From: Clostridiales bacterium
GTDB lineage: Bacteria > Bacillota > Clostridia > Oscillospirales > Oscillospiraceae
Direction of reading: 5' to 3'
Length of the DNA stretch: 64,000 nucleotides
Assembly: GCA_004557075.1 (NCBI GenBank)
Contig: SFEX01000001.1
Location: 124,001 to 188,000, forward strand
This document shows positions 50,384 to 58,831 of the stretch, piece by piece. Position 1 is the first letter of the stretch. The number at the start of each line of letters is the position of its first letter. The notes below the pieces were generated by a model, which had not been told where the DNA came from, did not search any database, and worked only from the letters and a program-made list of their open reading frames with translations. The position numbers were made by a program, and so were the translations under genes.

Positions 50384-52417
50384 TTATTCCTCTACGAAAT
50401 CGCCCTTGACCTCGCCATCAGCGGAGACCTCGTAAACGAGCGCATCCTCGCCATTATCCTCTTCGGGAAGCTCAGGCTGTGCTGCTGCGGGCTCTGCAAG
50501 CGCACGGATGGAGAGAGAGATCTTGTGGTTCTCCATGTCGATAGCGGTGATCTTAGCCTCGACAACATCGCCGACGCTCAGAACCTCTTCAGGCTTACCG
50601 ATGCGGCGGTTTGCGATCTGAGAAATATGGATAAGTCCGTCAACGCCGGGGATAACCTCAGCAAAGGCGCCGAAGGTCATGAGCTTGACTATCTTGACCT
50701 CGGCAGTGTCGCCGACATTATATGCGCTTGTGAACTTAGTCCAGGGGTTCTCGGCAGGATCTCTGTAGCCGAGAGAGATTTTTCTCTTCTCTCTGTCGAA
50801 GTTTATGACGTATACATCGACCTCGTCGCCGATATTGAACATCTCTGCGGGGTTCTTAATGCGGCTCCAGCTCATCTCGGAAACATGAACCATACCGTCA
50901 ATGCCGCCGATATCGACAAAAGCGCCGTAGCTGGTCATCGACTTTACGGTACCGTGATACCTGTTGCCGATCTCCATCTCGTTCCAGATGGCCTCGGCAC
51001 GCTCGCGGCGCTCCTTCTGAGCGACGGCACGGATAGAACCGACAACGCGCTTACGTCCGCGGTTGACCTCGGTGATCTTAACGCGAACCTTCTGCTTGAG
51101 AAGCTGGCTCATGTCTGCTTCCTTGGGCAGTCCGGACTGGGACGCAGGTACGAAAACACGCACGCCCTTGACGGAAACAACGATGCCGCCCTTATTCTCC
51201 TCAGTGACAACGCCCTCAAGGAAATTGCCGTTCTCAACGGCTTCCTCAACTGCAGTCCAGCTCTTTGCAGCGTCAAGACGCTTCTTGGAGAGCATAACGG
51301 TGCCTTCAACATCGTTTACGCGAACGACGACTGCCTCGATTGTGTCGCCGACCTTGACCGCATCTTCAACATTGATGCCGTCATCGGTAAACTCGGTGGT
51401 GGGGATGAATCCCGAATACTTTGTGCCGATATCGACACTGATCTCAGTGCCGGTAATAGCCATAACATAACCGGTTACCTTGTCTCCATTATATATAGTT
51501 TTGATGGATTCCTCCAGCATTTCGTCGAAGGACATCTCCTTCTCCTCTGCTGCAGTAGCATCAATTTTGATTTCTTCGCTCATCTTATTACTTACCTCCT
51601 TAATTACCCATGATGGAGTTGACGCTCCGGCCGTAATCCCAACGGATCCCGCGCCCGACAGCTTGTCCATATCCAGCTCTTCCGCATTAGATATAAACTG
51701 AACATTGCCGCATTCCCTGCGGCATATCTCCGCAAGATGCACGCTGTTGGCACTGTGTTTTCCGCCTATAACGACCATAGCATCGCACAAAGCCGCAATT
51801 TTCGCAGCCTCTTCCTGCCTCATGGATGTCGCACCACATATTGTATCAAAGATTTGTATATTTGTACACATTTTTTTTAAGAAATTTGCACATTCGGTAA
51901 AATTACTGCGAGTTTGCGTTGTTTGGACGACCATGGTTATAAGTTTATCCAAGAGTTCGGCCTTTTTACTGAACAGTTGAGCCAGTTCTGACGCGTTTTC
52001 GCATATGGCATGCTCTGCGCACCAGCCTCCGACAGCCTCAACCTCAGGGTGACCGTGCATGCCTATTATGATAACAAATCGCCCGGCGTCTGATGCTTCT
52101 GACGCAAGCTCGTGTATCTTTTTTACCTTAGGGCAGGTCGCGTCACATATGACGGCTTTTTTTTCGTCAAGTTCCCTGTACACGTCGCTTGAAACGCCGT
52201 GCGAGCGGATTATGACCCGTCCGCCCTCGGGAAGCTCCGCCGGAGAGTTTATTACCTCAAGTCCCTTTGCCCCAAGATACGAAACAACGTCATCATTATG
52301 GATAAGCGAGCCGAGGGAGTATGCCCGCCCCTCTTCAAGCAGCTTTTCCGCCATACTGACCGAACGGCTTACCCCGAAGCAGAAGCCGGCGCTTTTTGCG
52401 GTGATGATATTTCTCAT
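50384..52417 (-). CDS. ispH: HMBPP reductase (IspH) fused to ribosomal protein S1 domains
   Basis: The 677-residue protein joins two functions. Residues 1-278 are IspH, the [4Fe-4S] enzyme that ends the MEP pathway: cluster cysteines in GFCFGVSR (C13), DATCPKV and DTICGATS. Residues 279-677 hold four S1 RNA-binding repeats. This fusion is known in Clostridia. The start is the ATG at 52417, five bases after cmk. At the junction, AAGGAGGT (51601-51594) stands ten bases before an in-frame ATG at 51583, so a separate S1 protein of 399 residues may be made. Confidence 0.93.
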   Translation of the reverse strand: MRNIITAKSAGFCFGVSRSVSMAEKLLEEGRAYSLGSLIHNDDVVSYLGAKGLEVINSPAELPEGGRVIIRSHGVSSDVYRELDEKKAVICDATCPKVKKIHELASEASDAGRFVIIIGMHGHPEVEAVGGWCAEHAICENASELAQLFSKKAELLDKLITMVVQTTQTRSNFTECANFLKKMCTNIQIFDTICGATSMRQEEAAKIAALCDAMVVIGGKHSANSVHLAEICRRECGNVQFISNAEELDMDKLSGAGSVGITAGASTPSWVIKEVSNKMSEEIKIDATAAEEKEMSFDEMLEESIKTIYNGDKVTGYVMAITGTEISVDIGTKYSGFIPTTEFTDDGINVEDAVKVGDTIEAVVVRVNDVEGTVMLSKKRLDAAKSWTAVEEAVENGNFLEGVVTEENKGGIVVSVKGVRVFVPASQSGLPKEADMSQLLKQKVRVKITEVNRGRKRVVGSIRAVAQKERRERAEAIWNEMEIGNRYHGTVKSMTSYGAFVDIGGIDGMVHVSEMSWSRIKNPAEMFNIGDEVDVYVINFDREKRKISLGYRDPAENPWTKFTSAYNVGDTAEVKIVKLMTFGAFAEVIPGVDGLIHISQIANRRIGKPEEVLSVGDVVEAKITAIDMENHKISLSIRALAEPAAAQPELPEEDNGEDALVYEVSADGEVKGDFVEE

Positions 52418-52422
52418 TGCGC

Positions 52423-53103
52423 TCACTTCCGATCGCTGCCGATTCTTTCGCTGATAATGCCGCAAACTGCGTTTATGCTCTCCTCGAGAGTGTTGCCGCT
52501 TGTATCAAGAAGCACTGCGTCGTCAGCAGCCTTCAAAGGCGCGGCGGCGCGCTGAGTATCCTGCTCGTCGCGCTTTATCAAATCTTTAAGTACATCTTCA
52601 AAGCTCTCTTTTATTCCCTTCTGGAGCAGTTCCTCATATCTCCGCCTTGCTCTGTCCTCAGAGCTGGCAGTCAGGAATATCTTCAGATCGGCATTGGGTA
52701 AAATGACCGTACCAATATCCCGGCCATCCATCACAACGTCATAGCGCTCGGCCATTTTTCTCTGCATATCAACCAAATATTCTCTGACCTCCGGGATAGC
52801 CGCCACCTTTGACGCGAGCATGGATACCTCCGGAAGTCTTATGTCTCCGGAAACATCCGCACCGTCAAGGATCATGCACTGTGCGCCCGATTCGTTATAC
52901 TCGATCTCAATGTTAAGCTCCGGCAGCATGGAGATAACAGCCCTGCTGTCCGCTGCGTCAATATTCCTCAGCTTAGCCGCAAGACCTATCGTTCTGTATA
53001 TCGCTCCGGTATCAACATAAATATATCCGAAGCGCTTTGCTACCGCTTTTGAGATCGTGCTTTTACCCGCTCCGGAAGGTCCGTCTATTGCAATAGATAT
53101 CAT
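52423..53103 (-). CDS. cmk: Cytidylate kinase
   Basis: The 226-residue kinase phosphorylates CMP and dCMP. Walker A GPSGAGKST is near residue 8, VDTGAIYRTI near 31 and the catalytic segment VMDGRDIGTVILPNADLKIFLTAS about 146-169. I use the ATG at 53103, behind GGAG; an earlier ATG at 53139 would overlap the flavoprotein gene. cmk followed by ispH-S1 is common in Clostridia. Confidence 0.96.
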   Translation of the reverse strand: MISIAIDGPSGAGKSTISKAVAKRFGYIYVDTGAIYRTIGLAAKLRNIDAADSRAVISMLPELNIEIEYNESGAQCMILDGADVSGDIRLPEVSMLASKVAAIPEVREYLVDMQRKMAERYDVVMDGRDIGTVILPNADLKIFLTASSEDRARRRYEELLQKGIKESFEDVLKDLIKRDEQDTQRAAAPLKAADDAVLLDTSGNTLEESINAVCGIISERIGSDRK

Positions 53104-53116
53104 TTTTTCTCCTGCT

Positions 53117-54352
53117 TTATATTGAATTTGCGGCCACATATGCCGTCGACCACGCTATCTGTAAATTAAAACCGCCGGTGTATGCGTCAAGGTCCATTAC
53201 CTCTCCGGCAAAGTACAGTCCGCTGCACAGCTTTGACTCCATAGTGCGCGGATTAATCTCCTTTGTTGAGACGCCGCCGGAGGTGACTATCGCTTCGTCT
53301 ACAGGCCGAGGCCCCGAAACAGACACGGGGAAATTTTTAAACAATCTGAGCAATTCATGCCGCTGCGCGCGAGTTATGGAATTGACCTTTGTTTCTCCGG
53401 GGATACCTGAGAGCTTCACCAGTACAGGTATCATTACTCTCCCCGCAAGATCGCCCAGCGAATTGGCAAAATCACGGTTTGCGTATTTTTCAAAATCTCT
53501 CAGCAGTCTCGCGTCCAGCTTCTTTTCATCCAGTCCGGGCTTGAGGTCAATGCTAAGCTCGTACCTTGCCTGTCCGAAATTGCGCATATGCGAGCTCGCG
53601 GACAAAACCAGCGGCCCGCTTACTCCGAAATGCGTGAACAGCATTTCGCCCAGCTCCCTGAATATTAGCTTGCCGTTTTCATATGCCGAAAGCTCAACGT
53701 TCCTCAGTGAAAAGCCCTGCATTTCGGCGCAATATTCATCGTCGCTCTCAAGAGGCACAAGGGACGGCCGCCTTGGAGTAACGGTATGCCCGAGTTCTTC
53801 TGCCATTATGTATCCCGCGCCCTTTGACCCTGTAAGAGGATACGATAGTCCCCCGGTGCATATCACCGCAGCCCGGCACTTAATAAGTCCGTCGCTCGTT
53901 TCAACGCCGGTAACGGCATTATCTTCTGTAACGATGTGCTTTGCCGTGCTGTGTACAACTCTTACGCCGCTGCGGTTCATATATCGCTGCAAAGTACCGG
54001 CGACGTCGTTTGCGTTGTCCGAGACGGGAAAAACGCGGTTGCCCCGCTCCGTCTTGAGCGGAAGCCCTAAATTTTCAAACAGCTCCATCGTGTCGCGCGG
54101 AGACAGGCGGTTAAGCGCGCTGTACAGGAATCGTCCGTCGCCGGGTATGTTACTCAAAAACTCCTTTATGTCGCAGTTATTTGTAACATTACAGCGGCCC
54201 TTACCCGTTATTCTGAGCTTCCTGCCAAGGATTTTGTTCGGCTCAAGCAGTATAACATCAAGCCCTCGCTCAGCGGCAACAGCGCTGCACAGCATTCCCG
54301 CGGCTCCGCCGCCGATAACTACAGCGTCAGCGCTCAGACGGCTCATAGACAT
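53117..54352 (-). CDS. NAD(P)/FAD-dependent oxidoreductase, HI0933 (BaiN-like) family
   Basis: A 411-residue flavoprotein with the FAD-binding VVIGGGAAGMLCS near residue 10, the GKGRCNVTN signature near 49 and the C-terminal TGGFNLQIAWSTAY. The family is annotated as HI0933/YhiN, or BaiN where it reduces bile acid intermediates; the substrate here is unknown. The start is an ATG at 54352 (or 54346) inside the last codons of the MurR-like gene, an overlap of about 26 bases. Confidence 0.88.
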   Translation of the reverse strand: MSMSRLSADAVVIGGGAAGMLCSAVAAERGLDVILLEPNKILGRKLRITGKGRCNVTNNCDIKEFLSNIPGDGRFLYSALNRLSPRDTMELFENLGLPLKTERGNRVFPVSDNANDVAGTLQRYMNRSGVRVVHSTAKHIVTEDNAVTGVETSDGLIKCRAAVICTGGLSYPLTGSKGAGYIMAEELGHTVTPRRPSLVPLESDDEYCAEMQGFSLRNVELSAYENGKLIFRELGEMLFTHFGVSGPLVLSASSHMRNFGQARYELSIDLKPGLDEKKLDARLLRDFEKYANRDFANSLGDLAGRVMIPVLVKLSGIPGETKVNSITRAQRHELLRLFKNFPVSVSGPRPVDEAIVTSGGVSTKEINPRTMESKLCSGLYFAGEVMDLDAYTGGFNLQIAWSTAYVAANSI

Positions 54353-55190
54353 CGTACTCCGACCATATCTTCTCAAGGCGTTCAAATGTGCCCGAGATCT
54401 GTTTCTTATTCCTTACTCCGACGGCGACTATGATCGCGTTTATAAGGCTCATTGGAGCCACCAGTGAATCGAGGAATGACACCATGTCGCTTTTTGCATG
54501 CAGGCACACTTCGGCTATGCCGTCAAGCGGCGAAGCAGAGCTATCGGTGATAGCGGCGGTCTGCGCGCCCATTTTTTTTGCAAACTCCATTGCGTCGACC
54601 GTATGACTTGAATAGCGCGGGAAGCTTATACCTATAAACAGGTCGCCCTCCCCGATTCTGATTATCTGTTCGTATATTTCGCTTGCGGCAGTGTCCTGCA
54701 CAACGTTTACGCCGCCCCTGAGCAGGTTCAGATACAGTCCTAAAAAGCTTGCAAGAGCCGTCGAAGTACGCATTCCGACAATATATACGTTTTTCGCCTC
54801 AACAATGAGATCCACAAGCTTATTGAAGTTATCCTCCTTCAGCAGATCCATCGTTGCCTGCAAATTCTGTATATCGCTGCCTATAATGGATTTCACAAGA
54901 TCGGTATCATTGATCATGTCCTTGGCGACTTCAATACGCTGAACCGAGGTAAGCCTGTTGCGTATCATTTCCTGAAGCGCTTTTCTCATGCTCGGGTATC
55001 CGTCATATCCCAGCTCTGCCGCAAACCTGACAACGGTAGACTCACTTACGCCGACGATCTTTCCCAGCTTTCCGGCTGTCATGAACGCGGCTTTATCATA
55101 GTTATTAAGAATATACTTTGCAATGATTCTCTGACCCTTTGAAAATTTGCTGCTTCCTTTTGAAAGCATAGACAGCAGGTCGTTTTGCAT
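54327..55190 (-). CDS. MurR/RpiR family transcriptional regulator
   Basis: The 287-residue regulator has an N-terminal helix-turn-helix domain (KIVGVSESTVVRFAAELGYDG, about residues 40-60) and a SIS sugar-phosphate-binding domain (about 115-255, with GMRTSTALASF and GISFPRYSSHT). I use the ATG at 55190, nine bases after GGAG; an ATG three codons earlier abuts the site. It heads a run with the flavoprotein, cmk and ispH-S1, so it could control only itself or all of them. The effector is unknown. Confidence 0.9.
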   Translation of the reverse strand: MQNDLLSMLSKGSSKFSKGQRIIAKYILNNYDKAAFMTAGKLGKIVGVSESTVVRFAAELGYDGYPSMRKALQEMIRNRLTSVQRIEVAKDMINDTDLVKSIIGSDIQNLQATMDLLKEDNFNKLVDLIVEAKNVYIVGMRTSTALASFLGLYLNLLRGGVNVVQDTAASEIYEQIIRIGEGDLFIGISFPRYSSHTVDAMEFAKKMGAQTAAITDSSASPLDGIAEVCLHAKSDMVSFLDSLVAPMSLINAIIVAVGVRNKKQISGTFERLEKIWSEYDVYEPSER

Positions 55191-55220
55191 AACGCTCATC
55201 TCCGTTTAAAACATACATAC

Positions 55221-55248
55221 ATTTTACTGTTTTTTTTGAGAATTGCAA
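55221..55248 (-). promoter_or_regulatory. Promoter of the MurR-like gene with TTGCAA boxes
   Basis: TTGCAA (55248-55243), 16 bases, TAAAAT (55226-55221). Two more TTGCAA hexamers lie upstream, at 55256-55261 and 55278-55283. They are candidates for operator half-sites in an AT-rich gap. Confidence 0.45.
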
Positions 55249-55325
55249 TAGTTTTTTGCAATTAATTTACCCCAAACTTGCAAAAAAGCAGCTTTGAGGC
55301 AAATAAATATGAAATATATGGATTT

Positions 55326-56042
55326 TCAAATTTCGTTTTCAAAAATATCTTGCAACTCTTCGCTGCTAAGATATCGCCAGTGTCCCGTTTCAAGAGTGCC
55401 GAGTCGTAAGGGGCCTTCCGAGATTCTCTTGAGCCTGCTCAGCTTCACACCGGCCGCCTGACACATTTTTCTTATCTGACGGTTTCGGCCTTCGTGTATG
55501 GTAACGGACAGCTTTGTATAGTTTTCATTTTCGTGGAGGATCTCTACCCTCGCAGGGCTTATTCTGTAGCCGTCTATAGTCATAGGGCTGCGGAGAATTT
55601 CAAGGGATCGCTCGCTGCATTTACCGTCGAGCCATACATGATATGTCTTTTCGGTCTCGGACGAGGGATGCATAAGGCGGTTTGCAAATTCCCCGTCGTC
55701 GGTCATGATGAGCAGCCCCTCAGAGTACATATCAAGCCTGCCCACAGGATACAGCCGTACTCCCGCATCGCTTACAAGCTCGCTTACACAGCGGCGGCCC
55801 TTTTCATCACTCAGCGTAGTCACATAGCCTCGCGGCTTGTTAAGCATTATGTAGGTTTTCTGAGCAGGACGGCAGATCGGTTTGCCGTCCACGCAGATAA
55901 CATCAGTCTCGAAATCGGCGCTGTCGCCCAAAGTGGCTGTCTCACCGTTTACGGTAACTCTGCCGCCGATTATCAGAGTCTCTGCCTTTCGCCTTGAAGT
56001 AAGACCCGATTCCGAGATGATTTTTTGTAATCGCTTCTTCAC
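55326..56042 (-). CDS. rluB: 23S rRNA pseudouridine synthase, RluB/RsuA family
   Basis: The 238-residue enzyme has an N-terminal S4 domain (RLQKIISESGLTSRRKAETLI) and the catalytic domain with YPVGRLDMYSEGLLI (near residue 98), where the aspartate is catalytic, and IHEGRNRQIRKM near 190. It overlaps the dacF stop by four bases. Confidence 0.93.
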   Translation of the reverse strand: MKKRLQKIISESGLTSRRKAETLIIGGRVTVNGETATLGDSADFETDVICVDGKPICRPAQKTYIMLNKPRGYVTTLSDEKGRRCVSELVSDAGVRLYPVGRLDMYSEGLLIMTDDGEFANRLMHPSSETEKTYHVWLDGKCSERSLEILRSPMTIDGYRISPARVEILHENENYTKLSVTIHEGRNRQIRKMCQAAGVKLSRLKRISEGPLRLGTLETGHWRYLSSEELQDIFENEI

Positions 56043-57175
56043 TTATCCTCACCCGCAATATAATACGGTTTGAGCACAGAGCCGAACCATCTGCCGATGC
56101 GCTCATGTGCGCTTAATTTGCTTTTGTTATTCTGATAAACGTTATCAGTATAAACCAGTTTTTCGCTCGCCGCAAGCTCTCCGTTTACAAATACCTGTAT
56201 CTCTCCAACTTTTTCGCCTTTTATTCCGCCTGCAAACAGTATTCGCGGCGCTTCGAGCCTTACGTCTATCTCATCATCGGCATTTGTCAGTATCTTTATA
56301 TCATTTTCCGGCACGGCTTCAGCAGTTCCGTTTACTCCGGAGGCAACGTCAAGGCTAACCCTGAAATTATTGTCGCTGTACGACGCTATCCTGTAGTTTT
56401 CGAAGCCCATATCGAGCAGATACTTATGGTCGTTCCAGTCGTCGGGAGCGTTGAGCGTGACGCACACAAGGAGCATGCCGTTTCTATCCGCGCAGCTCAC
56501 AAGAGTTCTTCCGGCAGCTATCGTATACCCTGTCTTAACGCCCATGCAGCCGTCATACTCACGAAGCAGCCTGTTGTGATTTACATACGTCTGATCCTTC
56601 ACCGTTGCGTAGCTTCTTGACACTATATCTCTGAATATATCGTTTTCCATGCAGTAGCTTGCCAGTATCGCCATATCGCGCGCCGTGGAATAGTGTTCGG
56701 GGTCATCGAGGCCGTGCGGATTTCTGAATGAGCTGTTTGACATGCCCAGTTCGTTGGCTTTTTCATTCATTTTCACCGCGAATGACAGCTCATCGCCGCA
56801 CATATTGCACGCCAGCGCAGTCGCCGCGTCGTTTCCGGACACGAGAAGCAGCCCCGTGAGCAGCTCGGACACAGTGTAGTATTCGTCGGGCTTCAGATAC
56901 ATGCTCGAGCCCTCGACCGCGCTCCACTCGGGCTTTATTTTTACCTGCTCATCCATGTCGCAATTTTCAATGACTATGATCGCCGTCATTATCTTAGTTA
57001 TGCTGGCGATCAGCATCTTGTCATCCGGATTTTTCTCATACAGTACGTATCCTGTATCAGCGCATACAAGTATGGCGCTCTGCGCGCTTAGCTCATACTC
57101 ATCTGCTCTTGCGGCAACTGACGGTATGCACAGCACAAAGCCGATACATAATAGAATAGATATAATTTTTTTCAT
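56039..57175 (-). CDS. dacF: D-alanyl-D-alanine carboxypeptidase
   Basis: The 378-residue penicillin-binding protein has a signal peptide (residues 1-24) and the three active-site motifs: SITK (near 57), SGN (near 117) and KTGYT (near 222). A C-terminal beta domain (PBP5_C) follows and ends without a clear membrane helix. It removes terminal D-Ala from peptidoglycan stem peptides. In spore formers DacF acts in cortex formation, and ytfJ lies upstream. A stem-loop covers its ribosome-binding site. Confidence 0.93.
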   Translation of the reverse strand: MKKIISILLCIGFVLCIPSVAARADEYELSAQSAILVCADTGYVLYEKNPDDKMLIASITKIMTAIIVIENCDMDEQVKIKPEWSAVEGSSMYLKPDEYYTVSELLTGLLLVSGNDAATALACNMCGDELSFAVKMNEKANELGMSNSSFRNPHGLDDPEHYSTARDMAILASYCMENDIFRDIVSRSYATVKDQTYVNHNRLLREYDGCMGVKTGYTIAAGRTLVSCADRNGMLLVCVTLNAPDDWNDHKYLLDMGFENYRIASYSDNNFRVSLDVASGVNGTAEAVPENDIKILTNADDEIDVRLEAPRILFAGGIKGEKVGEIQVFVNGELAASEKLVYTDNVYQNNKSKLSAHERIGRWFGSVLKPYYIAGEDK

Positions 57176-57177
57176 AA

Positions 57178-57212
57178 AATAAACACCACCTTTACAGGTA
57201 GTGTTTATTATT
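57178..57212 (-). promoter_or_regulatory. Stem-loop covering the dacF ribosome-binding site
   Basis: On the minus strand AATAAACACTACC pairs with GGTGGTGTTTATT (13 bp, one G-U), loop TGTAAA. The 3' arm includes the GGTGG that would be the dacF binding site. It could also be a weak terminator for ytfJ, but the tail TTATTTTATG is not a clear T run. Confidence 0.5.
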
Positions 57213-57229
57213 GACGCAAATTTATAAAT

Positions 57230-57601
57230 TTACTCCTTGTTTTTAGTCGAAATGCTCTCGATCTTATCCATCACATCGGGAACGAGATCCAGCATTCTGT
57301 CAACGCTTGTCTTGGCAGGCGGCGCTACGTTTATCATTCGCACACTGCCTTCCTTGACCACAAGAAAGCCGATAGGCTCGATCTTCACTCCGGCCGCGCT
57401 GCCGCCGCCGTAGCCCTGCTTGGCCGTACCAAGAGAGTCGCCGCCGGCGCCGCCGAAGCCGAAGCTCAGCCGCGAAACGGGTATGATCGTAAGGCCGTCA
57501 GGCGTCACGATCGGCTCGCCGACTATATTATTGACCTCAACAAGGTTCTTGATATTGCTCATCGTCGACTGCATCATTTCGCTGAGTTTGTTGTTTTCCA
57601 T
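57230..57601 (-). CDS. ytfJ: Sporulation protein YtfJ (GerW)
   Basis: The 123-residue protein matches YtfJ/GerW, needed for the proper germination response of Bacillus spores. The N-terminal SNIKNLVEVNNIVGEPI, central PVSRLSFGFGGAGGDS and glycine-rich GGGSAAGVKIEPIGFLVV parts are characteristic. The start is the ATG at 57601, after AGGAAGG. The first 65 bases lie inside the end of the DUF2953 gene, with which it is usually paired. Confidence 0.92.
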   Translation of the reverse strand: MENNKLSEMMQSTMSNIKNLVEVNNIVGEPIVTPDGLTIIPVSRLSFGFGGAGGDSLGTAKQGYGGGSAAGVKIEPIGFLVVKEGSVRMINVAPPAKTSVDRMLDLVPDVMDKIESISTKNKE

Positions 57602-58208
57602 TATGTGCCTTCCTCTCCCGTAATTGATTGATCTTTTGCGCCGCAAGCAGCTTTAAAACGGCAAAACCCGCCGCAAACGCAATTGCCAGCAATTGACCCA
57701 CTCTTATTGAAAGCTCAATTTCAAATGAGTACCTGCATTTATCGCCGGTCATATCCGTGTCGATAACAATGTCCTTCTGCCCGACCTTAAATTCGTTTTC
57801 AAAAAACGGAATGGCCGCGCCAATGACGCTGTTTACGGCGTTAAATATTCTTACCGTATCATACGGATCGGACGATGCGGCAATAAAGCGCAGAACTATC
57901 TTATCAAATCTGAGGCTTCTTTTAAAACGTCTGAGTGCTTTAAAAGCCGTATTCAGCAGGCTGCGCCACTCCTGCGGGCTGAACGCGGGAAGCTTCTTTG
58001 GCTTCTCTGCTTTTTTGCCGTCAGCTTCCTCTGTCTCATCAGGTTTCGGCTCAGGCTCAGGCTCTCGCGGAAATATCTGCTTTTTATACGCGGATATCTT
58101 GAGTTTCAGCCGCAGTCCTTGCGAGTCGCAGCTTGCGTACACGCCCAGCGGTATAAGCATTATAAGCGCAAGTAATATGAGAATTATGACTAATACCGTC
58201 AACTGCAT
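57537..58208 (-). CDS. DUF2953 membrane protein
   Basis: A 223-residue protein with an N-terminal membrane segment (about residues 5-24), an acidic and lysine-rich linker (EPEPEPKPDETEEADGKKAE, about 49-68), a conserved core (about 75-165) and a second hydrophobic segment (about 172-190). It matches DUF2953, which is found next to ytfJ in spore formers; the function is unknown. The exact start (58208 or a nearby GTG/TTG) is uncertain because AAAGGTG directly abuts the ATG. Confidence 0.8.
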   Translation of the reverse strand: MQLTVLVIILILLALIMLIPLGVYASCDSQGLRLKLKISAYKKQIFPREPEPEPKPDETEEADGKKAEKPKKLPAFSPQEWRSLLNTAFKALRRFKRSLRFDKIVLRFIAASSDPYDTVRIFNAVNSVIGAAIPFFENEFKVGQKDIVIDTDMTGDKCRYSFEIELSIRVGQLLAIAFAAGFAVLKLLAAQKINQLRERKAHNGKQQTQRNDAVDDEQYQEPC

Positions 58209-58220
58209 CACCTTTAGGGC

Positions 58221-58823
58221 TTATTTCAGTTCCTCAATCTCCAATTGGTTTTCACCCACCGTGCTCAGCTTTTCTATTGCGTCCTCAAGCTTTTTAACGC
58301 CGTCGCCGGAGGTAATGTCCGGCAGCTCGGGCAGCTCTTCAAGACTGCTGACGCCCATAGTGCGCAAAAAAACGTCCGTTGTCCGCAAAAGTGAGGGTCT
58401 GCCGGGGACATCAAGCTTACCGGAGCGCTCGATCAGTCCGCGCTCAAGCAGGACGCCAACGGTATACGAGCTGTCAACGCCCCGCACCTGGTCGATATAC
58501 GCTCGAGTAACAGGCTGAAAATAGGCAACGACCGCAAGCGTTTCAAGCGCGGGCTGAGAGAGCATGGGCGGCTTGCGCTGCTCAAGCGTTTTTGTTATCA
58601 CCGCTGCATATTCGGGAGATGAGCAAAGCTGAAGCTTGTTATCAAGCCTTAAAAGCATTATTCCGCGCTGATTGAAGCTGTATTCATCGGAAAGCTCCTT
58701 AGCCGCCGCAAAAACAGTATCCTCATCCACGCCGAGCACCAGCGATATTCTCGCCGCCGGAACCGGCTCGCCCGCCGCAAAAAGTATTGCCTCTATCGCC
58801 GATTTTATATTTTCTGTTTCCAT
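58221..58823 (-). CDS. scpB: Segregation and condensation protein B
   Basis: The 200-residue protein has two winged-helix domains, with SAIEAILFAAGEPVPAARIS at the start and ALETLAVVAYFQPVTRAYIDQVRGV (about residues 93-117) in the centre. ScpB binds ScpA in the SMC complex. It starts eight bases after scpA. Confidence 0.95.
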   Translation of the reverse strand: METENIKSAIEAILFAAGEPVPAARISLVLGVDEDTVFAAAKELSDEYSFNQRGIMLLRLDNKLQLCSSPEYAAVITKTLEQRKPPMLSQPALETLAVVAYFQPVTRAYIDQVRGVDSSYTVGVLLERGLIERSGKLDVPGRPSLLRTTDVFLRTMGVSSLEELPELPDITSGDGVKKLEDAIEKLSTVGENQLEIEELK

Positions 58824-58831
58824 TTTATACC

